A stretch of 64,000 nt of DNA from Arenicola marina (GCA_964019135.1 OZ025252.1:4232823-4296822); one strand, 5' to 3'. Positions 37,001-49,514 are shown, numbered from the stretch's first letter. Numbers and translations are program-made. The notes: a model not told the origin generated them from the sequence alone.

Positions 37001-40000
37001 GGGTTACAGGGGTAGATGTGATGAGGTTAGAGGGGTAGATGTGATGGGTTCAGAGGGGAAGATGTGATGGGGTTAAAGGGGTAGATGTGATAGGGGGTTA
37101 GAGGGGTAGATGTAATGGGGTTAGAGTGGTAGATGTGATAAGGGGTTAGAGGGGTAGATTTGGTGGGGTTAGAGGGGTAGGTGTGATGGGGTTAAAGGGT
37201 TAGATCTGATGGGGGGTTAGAGGGGTAGATGTGATGGGGGGGGGGGGTTAGATCGGTAGATGTGATGGGGGGTTAGAGGGGTAGATGTGATGGGGTTAGA
37301 GGGGTAGATGTGATAGGGTTAGAGGGGCAGATGTGATGGAGTTAGAGGGGTAGATGTGATGGGGGGTTAGAGGGGTAAATGTGATGGGGGGCTAGAGCGG
37401 TACATGTAATGGGGTCAGAGGGGTAGATGTGATTGGGTTAGAGGGGTAGATGTGATAGGGTTACAGGGGTAGACGGGGTGGAGTTAGAGGGGTAGATGTA
37501 ATAGGGTTAGAGGGGTAGACGGGGTGGAGTTAGAGGGGTAGATGTGATAGGGTTAGAGGGGTAGATGGGATGGAGTTAGAGGGGTAGATGTGATGGAGTT
37601 AGAGGGGTACATGTAATGGGGTTAGAGGGGTAGATGTGATAGGGTTAGAGGGGTAGATGTGATAGAGTTAGACGGGTAGATGGGATGGAGTTAGAGGGGT
37701 AGATGGGATGGAGTTAGAGGGGTAGATGTGATGGGGTTAGAGGGGTAGATGTGATAAGGGGTTAGAGCTGTAGATGTGATGGGGTAGATGTGATGGGGTA
37801 GATGTGATGGGGGGCTAGAGGGGTAGATGGGATGAAGTTAGAGGGGTAGATGTGATGGGGGGTTAGAGCGGCACATGTAATGGGGTTAGAGGAGTCGATG
37901 TGATGGGGTTAGAGGGTTAGACGTGATGGGGTTAGAGGGGTAGATGTGATGGGGTTAGAGCGGTAGATGTGATGGAGTTAGAGGGGTAGATGTGATGAGG
38001 GTTAAAGGGGTAGATGTGAATGGGTTAGAGCGGTAGACGTAATGGGGTTAGAGGGGTAGATGTGATGGGGTTAGAGGGGGAGATGTGATGGGGTTAGAGG
38101 GGTAGATGTGATGGGGTTAGAGGGGCAGATGTGATGGGGTTAGGGGGGTAGATGTGATGGGGTTAGAGGGGTAGATGTGATGGGGTTAGAGCGGTAGATG
38201 TGATGGAGTTAGAGGGGTAGATGTGATGGGGGCTAAAGGGGTAGATGCGATGGGGTTAGAGCGGTGGACGTGATGGGGTTAGAGGGGTAGATGTGATGGG
38301 GTTAGAGGGGTAGATGTGATGGGGTTAGAGGGGTAGATGTGATGGGGTTAGAGCGGTAGATGTGATGGGGTTAGAGGGGTAGATGTGATGGGGTTAGAGG
38401 GGTAGATGTGATGGGGTTAGAGGGGCAGATGTGATGGGGTTAGAGGGGTAGATGTGATGGGGTTAGAGGGGTAGATGTGATGGGGTTAGAGCGGTAGATG
38501 TGATGGAGTTAGAGGGGTAGATGTGATGGGGGCTAAAGGGGTAGATGCGATGGGGTTAGAGCGGTAGACGTGATGGGGTTAGAGGGGTAGATGTGATGGG
38601 GTTAGAGGGGTAGATGTGATGGGGTTAGAGCGGTAGATGTGATGGGGTTAGAGGGGTAGATGTGATGGGGTTAGAGGGGTAGATGTGATGAGGTTAGAGG
38701 GGTTGACGTGGTAGAGGGTTAGAGGGTAGATGTGATGGGGTTAGAGGGGTTGATGGGATGCAGTTAGAGGGGTAGATGTGATGGGTTAGAGGGGTAGATG
38801 TGATGAGGTTAGAGGGGTTGACGTGGTAGAGGGTTAGAGGGGTAGATGTGATAGGGGTTAGAGGGGTAGATATAATGGGGGGTTACAGGGGTAGATGTGA
38901 TGGGGTTAGAGGGTTAGATGTGATGGGGGGCTAGATGGGTAGATGTGATAGGGTTAGAGGGGTAGATGTGATGGAGTTAGAGGGGTAGGTGTGGTGGGTT
39001 AGAGGGGTAGATGTGATGAGGTTAGAGGGGTTGACGTGGTAGAGGGTTAGAGGGGTAGATGTGATAGGGGTTAGAGGGGTAGATGTGATGGTTTAGAGGG
39101 TTAGATGCGATGGGGGGCTAGATGGGTAGATGTGATAGGGTTAGAGGGGTAGATGTGATGGAGTTAGAGGGGTAGGTGTGATGGGTTAGAGGGGTAGATG
39201 TGATGAGGTTAGAGGGGTTGACGTGGTAGAGCGTTAGAGGGATAGATGTGATAGAGGTTAGAGGGGTAGATGTGATGAGGTTAGAGCGGTAGATGTGATG
39301 GAGTTAGAGGGGTAGATGTGATGAGGGTTAAAGGGGTAGATGTGAATGGGTTAGAGCGGTAGACGTAATGGGGTTAGAGGGGTAGATGTGATGGGGTTAG
39401 AGGGGGAGATGTGATGGGGTTAGAGGGGTAGATGTGATGGGGTTAGAGGGGCAGATGTGATGGGGTTAGGGGGGTAGATGTGATGGGGTTAGAGGGGTAG
39501 ATGTGATGGGGTTAGAGCGGTAGATGTGATGGAGTTAGAGGGGTAGATGTGATGGGGGCTAAAGGGGTAGATGCGATGGGGTTAGAGCGGTGGACGTGAT
39601 GGGGTTAGAGGGGTAGATGTGATGGGGTTAGAGGGGTAGATGTGATGGGGTTAGAGGGGTAGATGTGATGGAGTTAGAGGGGTCGATGTGATGGGGGGCT
39701 AGAGGGGTAGATGTGAAGGAGATAGAGGGGTTGATGGGATGGAGTTAGAGGGGTAGATGTGATAGGGTTAGAGGGGTAGATGTGATGGAGTTAGAGGGGT
39801 AGATGTGATGGGTTAGAGGGGTAGATGTGATGGAGTTAGAGGGGTAGATGTGATGGGGTTAGAGGGGTAGATGTGATGGAGTTAGAGGGGTAGATGTGAT
39901 GGAGTTAGAGGGGTAGATGTGATGGATTGAGAGGGGTAGATGTGATAGGGTTAGAGGGGTAGATGTGCTGGGTTGGAGGGGTAGATGTGATGGAGTTAGA

Positions 40001-42180
40001 GGGGTAGATGTGATGGGTTAGAGGGGTAGATGTCATGGAGTTAGAGGGGTAGATGTCATGGAGTTAGAGGGGTAGATGTGATGGAGTTAGAGGGGTAGAT
40101 GTGATGGGGGCTAGAGGGGTAGATGTGATGGGGGCTAGAGGGGTAGATGTGATGGAGTTAGAGGGGTAGATGTGATGGGGGCTAGAGGGGTAGATGTGAT
40201 GGAGTTAGAGGGGTAGATGTGATAGGGTTATAGGGGTAGATGTGATGGAGTTAGAGGGGTAGATGTGATGGAGTTAGAGGGGTAGATGTGATGGGTTAGA
40301 GGGGTAGATGTGATGGAGTTAGAGGGGTAGATGTGATGGGTTAGAGGGGTAGATGTGATGGAGTTAGAGGGGTAGATGTGATGGGTTAGAGGGGTCGATG
40401 TGATGGGGGGCTAGAGGGGTAGATGTGAAGGAGTTAGAGGGGTAGTTGTGATGGAGTTAGAGGGGTAGATGTGATGGAGTTAGAGGGGTAGATGTGATGG
40501 AGTTAGAGGGGTAGATGTGATGGGGGCTAGAGGGGTAGATGTGATGGGGGCTAGAGGGGTAGATGTGATGGAGTTAGAGGGGTAGATGTGATGGGGGCTA
40601 GAGGGGTAGATGTGATGGGGGCTAGAAGGGTAGATATGATGGGGGGTTAGAGGGGTTGATGTGATGGAGTTAGAGGGGTAGATGTGATGGGGTTAGAGGG
40701 GTAGATGTGATGGGGGTTAGAGGGGTAGATGTGATGGAGTTAGAGGGGTAGATGTGATGGGGCTAGAGGGTAGATGCGATGGGGGGTTAGAGGGGTAGAT
40801 GTGATGGAGTTAGAGGGGTACATGTGATGGGGTTAGAGGGGTAGATGTGATGGGGGGTTAGAGGGGTAGATGTGATGGGGTTAGAGGGGTAGATGTGATG
40901 GGGGGTTAGAGGGGTAGATGTGATGGAGTTAGAGGGGTAGATGTGATGGAGTTAGAGGGGTAGATGTGATGGGTTAGAGGGGTAGATGTGATGGGGGGTT
41001 AGAGGGGTAGATGTGATGGAGTTAGAGGGGTAGATGTGATGGGGGCTAGAGGGGTAGATATGATGGGGGGTTAGAGGGGTAGATGTGATGGAGTTAGAGG
41101 GGTAGATGTGATGGGGTTAGAGGGGTAGATGTGATGGGGGGTTAGAGGGGTAGATGTGATGGAGTTAGAGAGGTAGATGTGATGGGGTTAGAGGGGTAGA
41201 TGTGATGGGGGGTTAGAGGGGTAGATGTGATGGAGTTAGAGGGGTAGATGTGATGGGGTTAGAGGGGTAGATGTGATGGAGGGTTAGAGGGGTAGATGTG
41301 ATGGGTTAGAGGGGTAGATGTGATGGGGGTTAGAGGGGTAGATTGCTGGGTAGATGTGATGGAGTTAGAGGGGTAGATGTGATGGGATAGAGGGGTTGAT
41401 GTGATGGAGTTAAAGGGGTAGTTGTGATGGAGTTAGAGGGGTAGATGTGATGGAGTTAGAGGGGTAGATGTGATGGAGTTAGAGGGGTAGATGTGATGGG
41501 TTAGAGGGGTAGATGTGATGGGTTAGAGGGGTAGATGTGATGAGTTAGAGGGGTAGATGTGATGGGGGGTTAAGGGGTAGATGTGATGGAGTTAGAGGGG
41601 TAGTTGTGATGGAGTTAGAGGGGTAGATGTGATGGAGTTAGAGGGGTAGATGTGATGGAGTTAGAGGGGTAGATGTGATGGGGTTAGAGGGGTCTATGTG
41701 ATGAAGTTAGAGGGGTAGATGTGATAGGGTTAGAGGGGTAGATGTGATGGAGTTAGAGGGGTAGATGTGATGGAGTTAGAGGGGTAGTTGTGATGGAGTT
41801 AGAGGGGTAGATGTAATGGGGGGGTTAGAGGGTTAGATATGATGGGGTTAGAGGGGTAGATGTGATGAAGTTAGAAGGGTAGATGTGATAGGGTTAGAGG
41901 GGTAGATGTGATGGAGTTAGAAGGGTAGATGTGATGGAGTTAGAGGGGTAGTTGTGATGGAGTTAGAGGGGTAGATGTAATGGGGGGGTTAGAGGGTTAG
42001 ATATGATGGGGTTAGAGGGGTAGATGTGATGGGGGGTTAGAGGGGTAGATGTGATGGAGTTAGAGGGGTAGATGTGATGGGTTAGAGGCGTAGCTGTGAT
42101 GGAGTTAGAGGGGTAGATGTGATGGGTTAGAGGGGTAGATGTGATGGAGTTAGAGGGGTAGATGTGATGGGGGGTTAAGG
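34087..42180. repeat. 8.1-kb array of a 23-bp G-rich repeat, about 350 copies
   Basis: Period 23 bp (TGATGGGG recurs at 35101 and 35124). Core segments are GATGTGATGGGGTTAGAGGGG plus a TA spacer. Left part (34.1-39.6 kb) is dominated by GGGGTTAG, right part (39.6-42.2 kb) by GGAGTTAG. Marker variants show large internal duplications: TAGATGTAATGGGG with GTTAGATCTGAT at 34451-34560 and again from 37107; a block at 37991-38270 repeated at 39317-39596 (offset 1326); and 38221 and 38521 (offset 300). Four G4-type tracts per two units give quadruplex potential. Left end is at a gap; right end merges into a G run at 42178-42192. Confidence 0.97.
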
Positions 42181-42194
42181 GGGGGGGGGGGGCG

Positions 42195-43140
42195 GACCGC
42201 TGGAACAACTATCGGCCGTCAACCATCCCATCCAGCCTGATCGTTCCTTCTTCTACGTCAGAGCGAAGTAAATGTGGCATTACACACGTACAACTCACAC
42301 TTTATCATATACTACATTACTTTCTTAGGCAGCATTAGTCGTGGAATGTGGGCGATGTGCCTTTGCCCATCTACCACAAACCTAGGGTAAAGACCAAAAT
42401 CCATCCATGCTCTCCACCTTATCCGGCCAGACAAACTGAACATATACAACTCGCAAACCACCTCCGTGACCCCGAGGCGCCCACCCCGGCACCCCCCAAC
42501 CACCACCCCCACCTGCATCCATCCTTCGCCTATCTCCTCCGCCCACTTAAGCAGTGAGTAATCTGGTCGTCCTTTCTGAGGTCCACGGTGTGGGGACATC
42601 ATGAATAAAACATGAGGTAGCCATTCCACTTCTAGATCCGCCAGAGAGGGAGGCGGGGGGGGGGGAGATGTGGAGGGGGGGGAGTACCCAGAGCGAGTGC
42701 GGGAGAGCGGGCTGGGGGGGGGGGGGTGGGGGGAGTAGAGTGAGAGGGGAGGGGGTGGGAGGGGTATGAGTAACCCTCTTCACACCCTACGCTTGTAGAA
42801 AGCAAAAAAGTGAACAAAAAACCTTTTTCAGCAGTTCGGAGATCGTGTCGAAGCAAACAACTTACGCTTTACATTTATGCCTTTCGCAACAACAACGCGG
42901 AAAGCCGATCGGTCCTGTGTCGAATGCCGTTCTGACATGAACAACAGAAGAGACAACAGTTTTCGGATTGATTTAGAGTCGGTGTATACATTATACATTA
43001 ACAGGCATAAATTATACAACGATGTGTCTTTGAACGAGGCACTTGGCGTGTAGTATGCATCTGCAAAAAATAAATAAACCCGCCCTCATCTCACCATTAT
43101 CCCCCCACCCACCAATGTCTTTGTTGTAAAGTTATCAGGA
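42195..43140. other. Interval with G-rich tract, no supported gene
   Basis: 42640-42765 is G-rich (G runs at 42656-42665 and 42715-42726). The remainder is unique DNA. The minus-strand frame at 42312-42629 is moderately complex, but I see no domain, start context or splice evidence that would support it. Confidence 0.5.
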
Positions 43141-43562
43141 TGGGGGTGGAGGAGTCAGAGGAAGAGAGGGTGAGGGGTGAGGAAGGGGACATGAGGAGGG
43201 CGAAGGAGACAGGAGACATTAGGACGTGGAAGAGGAGGGGGGGGGTGGAGAGGGAAGGATAGGGCCGGAGAGGGAGGAGGGATTGGGGAGGGAGCGGGGA
43301 GGGAGAGGGGAGACGGCAGGAGGAGGGAAGGGGCAGGAGGGAGGAGGGAGAAAGGGGAAGGCGAAAAAGGAGAGGATGTAGGGGAGGAGAAGGAGGAGGT
43401 AGGGGGGAGAAGGAGGAGGGGGAGGAGAGGGATGGGGAGAGAGCAGGAGAGGGAGGAGGATGGGGGGGGAGAAGGAGGAGGGGGAGGAGAGGGCAGGACG
43501 GGGGAAGATGAGTGGGCAGGTAGAGGGGGAGGGGGGGGGAGGAATAGAGGGGACGACGCTAG
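43141..43562. repeat. 420-bp polypurine (GGA/GGAGGA) tract
   Basis: The plus strand is almost entirely A and G over about 420 bp (GGAGGAGG, GGGAGAGG, AGGGGAGA), with only scattered pyrimidines. Polypurine tracts with mirror symmetry can form triplex (H-DNA). The Pro/Ser/Leu frame on the minus strand is compositional. Confidence 0.9.
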
Positions 43563-44811
43563 GACAGAGGTGTTAATAGACATAGTGCACGATGTTCGAT
43601 CGTATGCTTCAATCGAGTCACCGTTACATAGTTAAGGACCCCTGAGGCATATCAACCACGTGTTTCGTGAGAAACAAGTCCACATCGACCGACAGAAGTC
43701 AGGTGGAAGGGCACCCCCAGTAGCTCCCTTCATCACCACCCCCAGCCCCCCTCCCCCCCCCCCCCTCCTTCCCCCTTCCATCATCAGTACGAGCGAACCG
43801 TTCCGCAGACGTTTTCCTAATCACGTCATAACTTACATACATAACTATAAACAAAAATGTCACGGCCCCTTGAACCCGCTACATCAATATTCACAATCCA
43901 TCGCAGTGTCCCATGGGATCAATAGGTGCCTGGTTCGAAACCCGGGCTGGCATGTAATCTGGGGGATATTTTACCTCGATCATTTATTGTCCCCGAACGT
44001 TCCTTGGCCTTCTTTCGCCCTCGTGTGCCCAAGACTGGCTTAAAGCAATAGTAACTTTATTTCATGACATTCACTTGATTTAATTATCAAAATGCATCAA
44101 TGTTGCTGAATTGAACATTACCTGTTTTACCCCTGAAAAATTCTTCAGTTTCGTGTTAAAGCAGTTAAAACAGGTTTTTGTTTTCATCGTGTCGGTCGTT
44201 TGTCACTCCTCTTTTGCACGCCGTGAACTTGCTTTCTCTTGGTTCCCAGCTCAGACAGATATACAGACATCACGTCACAATATGATAACAATAACCTAGA
44301 CAGACTTTCCATCTGAAACCGATAACTGACATTATTTCTATCAACTTAAGCCATCACAGTTTTCCTTATTAACTTTAATAATAGCTTGCATTGCTCGCCC
44401 AATTCATTTGAGACGAGATGTGAGTTGCACCTAAATACCGAAAAACCAGACGAGACAGCTACGTGACGTCACGAGACGCGTGTCGTCGCGCCTCCCGCAG
44501 ACTTTTATCGTCTGCTACAGATTCTTTAACCCTTATCTGTCGCATATCACAGAAATGCAACTGACGCGTTGCCAACGGTTGTTGCCTTTAACTTTGATGG
44601 AGCGATTGTCGCAGCGCACCAAGGCTGAGAAAACACTGCAATTTACGAGACATTTTATTTCTGTCCGATGCTGCGCCGTGTTTGTTGTTGAAGCCGAGAC
44701 TGCGTGGGGTATTAGGACGGTCTAGCCGTTGAAAGTGCCATGACCCAACGGATAAAAGAGTTCTTTCTTACTTAGCTATGCGTAGATGACTCAGCGAATG
44801 GAGGCGTTGTT
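43563..44811. other. Unique interval with a B-box-like motif and a palindromic CRE
   Basis: A C run lies at 43755-43766. GGTTCGAAACC at 43932-43942 matches the RNA polymerase III B-box consensus, but there is no A box or cloverleaf, so at most it is a tRNA-derived SINE relic. CGTGACGTCACG at 44462-44473 is a perfect 12-bp palindrome containing a CRE. No gene supported. Confidence 0.45.
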
Positions 44812-45058
44812 TACTGTGGCCCAAAAGTACAATCTAGCGGCGTGGCGTTTACTGACTGCGGCGTGGCGTTTGCACATACAGGCAGCAGCGCCACGCTGGC
44901 ACTTTTAACGCCCCAAAAGTACAATCTAGCGGCGTGGCGTTTACTGACTGCGGCGTGGCGTTGCTGCCTGTATGTGCTTACGCCACGCCGCAGTCAGTAA
45001 ACGCCACGCCGCAGTCAGTAAACGCCACGCCTCTAGATTGTACTTTTGGGCCACAGTA
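44812..45058. mobile_element. 247-bp fold-back (near-palindromic) MITE-like element
   Basis: The left end TACTGTGGCCCAAAAGTAC is the exact reverse complement of the right end (45040-45058), and the pairing continues inward for about 55 bp with one mismatch (CTAGCGG against CTAGAGG). GTTGTT flanks both sides (44806-44811 and 45059-45064), a probable 6-bp target duplication. Alternatively the terminal TA could be a Tc1/mariner-type TA duplication. Inside, GGCGTGGCGTTTACTGACTG units are repeated in both orientations, and CCAAAAGTACAATCTAG occurs twice forward (44821, 44913; offset 92) and once reversed, so two alternative hairpins are possible. No coding capacity. Confidence 0.85.
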
Positions 45059-45064
45059 GTTGTT

Positions 45065-46183
45065 CGTTCTCCCGTTGGTCATCTCGACTACAACGATAAA
45101 TTGCTGGTATATAATCACCCCTTCGATCCACATTCAGGGGTCACTTCATGTTTCCTTTGCTCCCCCCCCCGCCCCCTCCAGCCACCCCTATCGCCTCCCC
45201 GCCCTTCTTACACCCCTATACCCACCCACCCCACGCACCCACTGAACGAACACGTGCACAGACAATATCGTCGTCATAATTCCCTGTAACAATAATCAAT
45301 GTCGTTCAAACACAATACCTCCCCATTTCTTTTCCGCCATTTCTTGCCCTGCTCTGACGGGAACGCTGACCTTCCCCGCTGACCTTCGGGGTCACGTGCT
45401 CGCATTTATTCTCGGGGACTCCGGGTTTTCCTTTGTTTCCGGAAGCTGTCGCCTCTGTTTTTCGATAAGGCACTGTCGACACACACTAGAGGGCGCCACA
45501 TGATTATACCTCTCGCTCCTTTGATTGCGGTATCTGGGAGAGATATTGCCAGACACTGGAAGGCGGCCCCCACCCCGGCGGGTTGTGGCCCTCTTACAGT
45601 GGCAGATCCCCTGTCACCTTAATCAAACCCCCAGCCCACCCCAACCGCCCCCTCCCAGTCCAGCCCAGCTCCCCCACCCACGCCCCCCTCCCCCCTCTCG
45701 CCCTCTCTGCCTGTGTGTCGCCACTGACGCAGACACCCACTCAAGGCAGCCGAACACCCCACTCCCCTCTCCACCACCCATCCCCCACCCCCTGCCCACC
45801 CCATCCATCCCACACCCCTTTCCCCCACCCCCACCCCCTTCCCCCACTACCCTTAGTTCACACTTGATACCCTCTTCTTGGCCAGATCGTCTTTTCTCAT
45901 AATTTCCCTGCCCTGCCCCTCTAAACGAGCGACTCCGGCCCCTCTGTGTCTGTCGCCTCCATGCAATCATTACACCCCCCCCCCCACACACACACCCTTA
46001 GCACTTAATGGGACCTACAGACCGGCACCAGCGCCTTCATCCCTATTACCCCCCGCCCCCCCACCCGCACCCCACGCTCCTTACCCTGAGATATCAGCCT
46101 CCATTCTGCTCTGCACACGGATTCTATTCTATGGATCCTCCTCTCAACACACTTCATGATGGATCCGTATCCGGAACCCCCTT
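45065..46183. other. C-rich interval, no supported gene
   Basis: 45160-45240 and 45625-45870 are C-rich; C runs and a CA repeat lie near 45975-45997. A CTCF-like CACTAGAGGGCGCCA is at 45484-45498 and an ETS-like TTTCCGGAAG at 45438-45447. Pro-rich frames here are compositional. Confidence 0.5.
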
Positions 46184-49068
46184 ACTCTCCACTACGGACT
46201 CTCCACTCCGGACTCTCCACTCCGGACTCTCCACTCCGGACTCTCCACTCCGGACTCTCCACTCCGGACTCTCCACTCCGGACTCTCCACTCAGGACTCT
46301 CCACTCCGGACTCTCCACTCAGGACTCTCCACTACGGACTCTCCACTCAGGACTCTCCACTACGGACTCTCCACTCAGGGCTCTCCACTACGGACTCTCC
46401 ACTCCGGACTCTCCACTACGGACTCTCCACTCAGGACTTTCCACTCAGGACTCTCCACTCCGGACTCTCCACTCAGGACTCTCCACTCCGGACTCTCCAC
46501 TACGGACTCTCCACTACGGACTCTCCACTCAGGACTCTCCACTACGGACTCTCCACTCAGGACTCTCCACTACGGACTCTCCACTCAGGACTCTCCACTA
46601 CGGACTCTCCACTCCGGACTCTCCACTACGGACTCTCCACTCAGGACTCTCCACTCAGGACTCTCCACTCCGGACTCTCCACTCAGGACTCTCCACTCCG
46701 GACTCTCCACTACGGACTCTCCACTACGGACTCTCCACTCAGGACTCTCCACTCAGGACTCTCCACTCCGGACTCTCCACTCAGGACTCTCTACTCCGGA
46801 CTCTCCACTACGGACTCTCCACTCAGGACTCTCCACTCCGGACTCTCCACTCCGGACTCTCCACTCAGGACTCTCCACTCAGGACTCTCCACTCCGGACT
46901 CTCCACTCCGGACTCTCCACTCAGGACTCTCCAATCCGGACTCTCCACTCCGGACTCTCCACTCAGGACTCTCCACTACGGACTCTCCACTCAGGACTCT
47001 CCACTCCGGACTCTCCACTACGGACTCTCCACTCAGGACTCTCCACTACGGACTCTCCACTCAGGACTCTCCACTACGGACTCTCCACTCAGGACTCTCC
47101 ACTACGGACTCTCCACTCAGGACTCTCCACTACGGACTCTCCACTCAGGACTCTCCACTCCGGACTCTCCACTCCGGACTCTCCACTCAGGACTCTCCAA
47201 TCCGGACTCTCCACCACGGACTCTCCACTCCGGACTCTCAACTCAGGAATCTCTACTCCAGACTCTCCACTCCAGAATCTCCACTTCATACTCTCCACTT
47301 CAGACTCTCTACTCAGGATTCACCACTTCGCCCTCTCCACTCCAGACTCCGGACTCTCCACTCAGGACTCTCCACTACGGACTCTCCACTCAGGACTCTC
47401 CACTCCGGACTCTCCACTACGGACTCTCCACTCAGGACTCTCCACTCAGGACTCTCCACTCAGGACTCTCCACTACGGACTCTCCACTCAGGACTCTCCA
47501 CTACGGACTCTCCACTCAGGACTCTCCACTACGGACTCTCCACTCAGGACTCTCCACTCCGGACTCTCCACTCCGGACTCTCCACTCAGGACTCTCCAAT
47601 CCGGACTCTCCACCACGGACTCTCCACTCCGGACTCTCAACTCAGGAATCTCTACTCCAGACTCTCCACTCCAGAATCTCCACTTCATACTCTCCACTTC
47701 AGACTCTCTACTCAGGATTCACCACTTCGCCCTCTCCACTCCAGACTCTCCACTCCAGATTCTCCACTTCAGACTCTCCACGCAGGACTCTCCACTTCGC
47801 CCTCTCCACTTCACACTCCCCACTCCATACTCTCCACTCCAGACTCTCGACTCCAGACTCCACTCAAGACTCTTCACCCCGAGACTTTCCACTCAGGACT
47901 CTCCACTCCAGACTCTCCACTCCAAACTCTCCACTTCAGAATCTCCACTTCAGACTCTCCACCCCATACTCTCCACTCCATACCCTCAACTCCATACTCT
48001 CCACTCCATACTCTCCACTCCAGACTCTCCACCCCCATACTCTCCACTCCAGACTCTCCACTCCAGACTATTCACTCCAGACTCTCCGCTCAGGACCCTC
48101 CACTTAGGACTCTCCACTCCGGCCTCTCCATTCCGGACTCTCCAGTCAGGACTCTCCACTCCAGACTCTCAACTTCAAACTCACCACTTCAGACTCTTCA
48201 CTCTGGACTCTCCACTCCAGACTCTCCACTCAGTACACTCCATTCCAGACTGTCCACTTCAGACTCTCCACTCCACACTCTCCAGACTCTCGACTCCAGA
48301 CTCCACTCAGGACTCTTCACCCCGAGACTTTCCACTCAGGACTCTCCACTCCAGACTCTCCACTCCAGACTCTCCACTTCAGACTCTCCACTCCATACTC
48401 TCCACCCCATACTCTCCACTCCAGACTCTCCACTCCAGACTCTCCACTCCAGAATCTCCACTTCAGACTCTCCACTCCATACTCTCAACTCCATACTCTC
48501 CACCCCATACTCTCCACTCCAGACTCTCCACTCCAGACTCTCCACTCCAGAATCTCCACTTCAGACTCTCCACTTCAGACTCTCTACTCAGGACTCTCCA
48601 CTTCGCCCTCTCCACTCCAGACTCTCCACTCCAGACTCTCCACTCCATACTCTCAACTCCATGCTCTCCACCCCATACTGTCCACTCCACTCTCCACTCC
48701 AGACTCTCCACTCCAGAATCTCCACTTCATACTCTCCACTTCAGACTCTCCACTCAGGACTCTCCACTTCAGACTCTCCACTCAGGACTCTCCACTTCGC
48801 TCTCTCCACTTCACACTCCCCACTCCATACTCTCCACTCCAGACTCTCGACTCCAGACTCCACTCAGGACTCTTCACCCCGAGACTTTCCACTCAGGACT
48901 CAATCCAGACTCTCCACTCCAGACTCTCCACTCCAGACTCTCCACTTCGGAATCTCCACTTCAGACTCTCCACTCCAGACTCTCCACTCAGGACTCTCCA
49001 CTTCGCACTCTCCACTTCACACTCCTCGCTTCATACTCTCCACTCCAGACTCTCCACTCTCCGGATTC
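46184..49068. repeat. 2.9-kb 14-bp minisatellite, about 206 copies, stop-free in all plus frames
   Basis: Unit GGACTCTCCACTCC, 14 bp; the left part alternates CTCCGG, CTCAGG and CTACGG, while the right part (from about 47240) is CCAGACTCTCCACTT-like and more varied. Because 14 is not a multiple of 3 and the unit has no stop in any plus frame, two overlapping frames of 699 and 971 codons (46008-48107, 46156-49071) carry the same 14-residue peptide repeat (SGLSTPDSPLRTLH); this argues against coding. The segment around 47089-47298 is duplicated at 47488-47697 (offset 399). A second marker, CTCGACTCCAGACTCCACTC, recurs at about 47846, 48289 and 48846. Confidence 0.97.
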
Positions 49069-49512
49069 TGACCTATGCCACACTGCCCTCATTTCCCATT
49101 CTGCTCATGCCACTTTGATGCCTCCCTGTTCTGTCCTAAAAGCCAATATGACCTGCTCCCCATTCTATCCTATGCCACTGTGACCTCTCTCCCATTCTGT
49201 CTATACCACCCTGACCTCCTTTCCATTTTTGTCATATACACTCCGACCTCATCCGGTTCTTTCCTTTGGCAATCTGCCCTATTATGTCCTCTTTCACCTC
49301 CTGCCCATTCTGTCCATACCACTCCGACCTATTTTAATTCTGTCTATACCGCTCTTACCTTTTCCCCATTGTGTCTATCTCACTCTTGGCCTCCTTTCAT
49401 TCTGCCCATGCCATTCTGACCTCTCCATTCTGTCCTATGTCACTCTGACCTCCCCGCTATTCTGTCTTATACCACTCTGATTTCGTCCCCATTCTGTCCC
49501 AGGCCACTCCGC
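49069..49512. repeat. Degenerate ~34-bp tandem repeat, about 12-13 copies
   Basis: Successive segments share the pattern CCACTCTGACCTC, then CCCATTCTGTC, then CTATG or CTATAC, with spacings of roughly 30-40 bp (examples from 49090, 49160, 49205, 49320, 49400, 49440, 49475). Heavy divergence suggests an old array abutting the much younger 14-bp array. Confidence 0.8.
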
Positions 49513-49514
49513 CC

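Noticed and set aside
34087..42180. Telomeric repeat because of the GGGGTTAG string
   Set aside because: Period is 23 bp and the TTAGGG hexamer is not tandemly repeated; only a superficial resemblance.
43900..43970. tRNA gene or SINE at a B-box match (GGTTCGAAACC)
   Set aside because: No A box at the required distance and no acceptor stem; at best an unclassifiable relic.
46008..49071. Two overlapping long plus-strand frames (699 and 971 codons) as protein-coding genes
   Set aside because: Both are the translation of one stop-free 14-bp repeat and carry the same peptide; frame openness follows from the unit.
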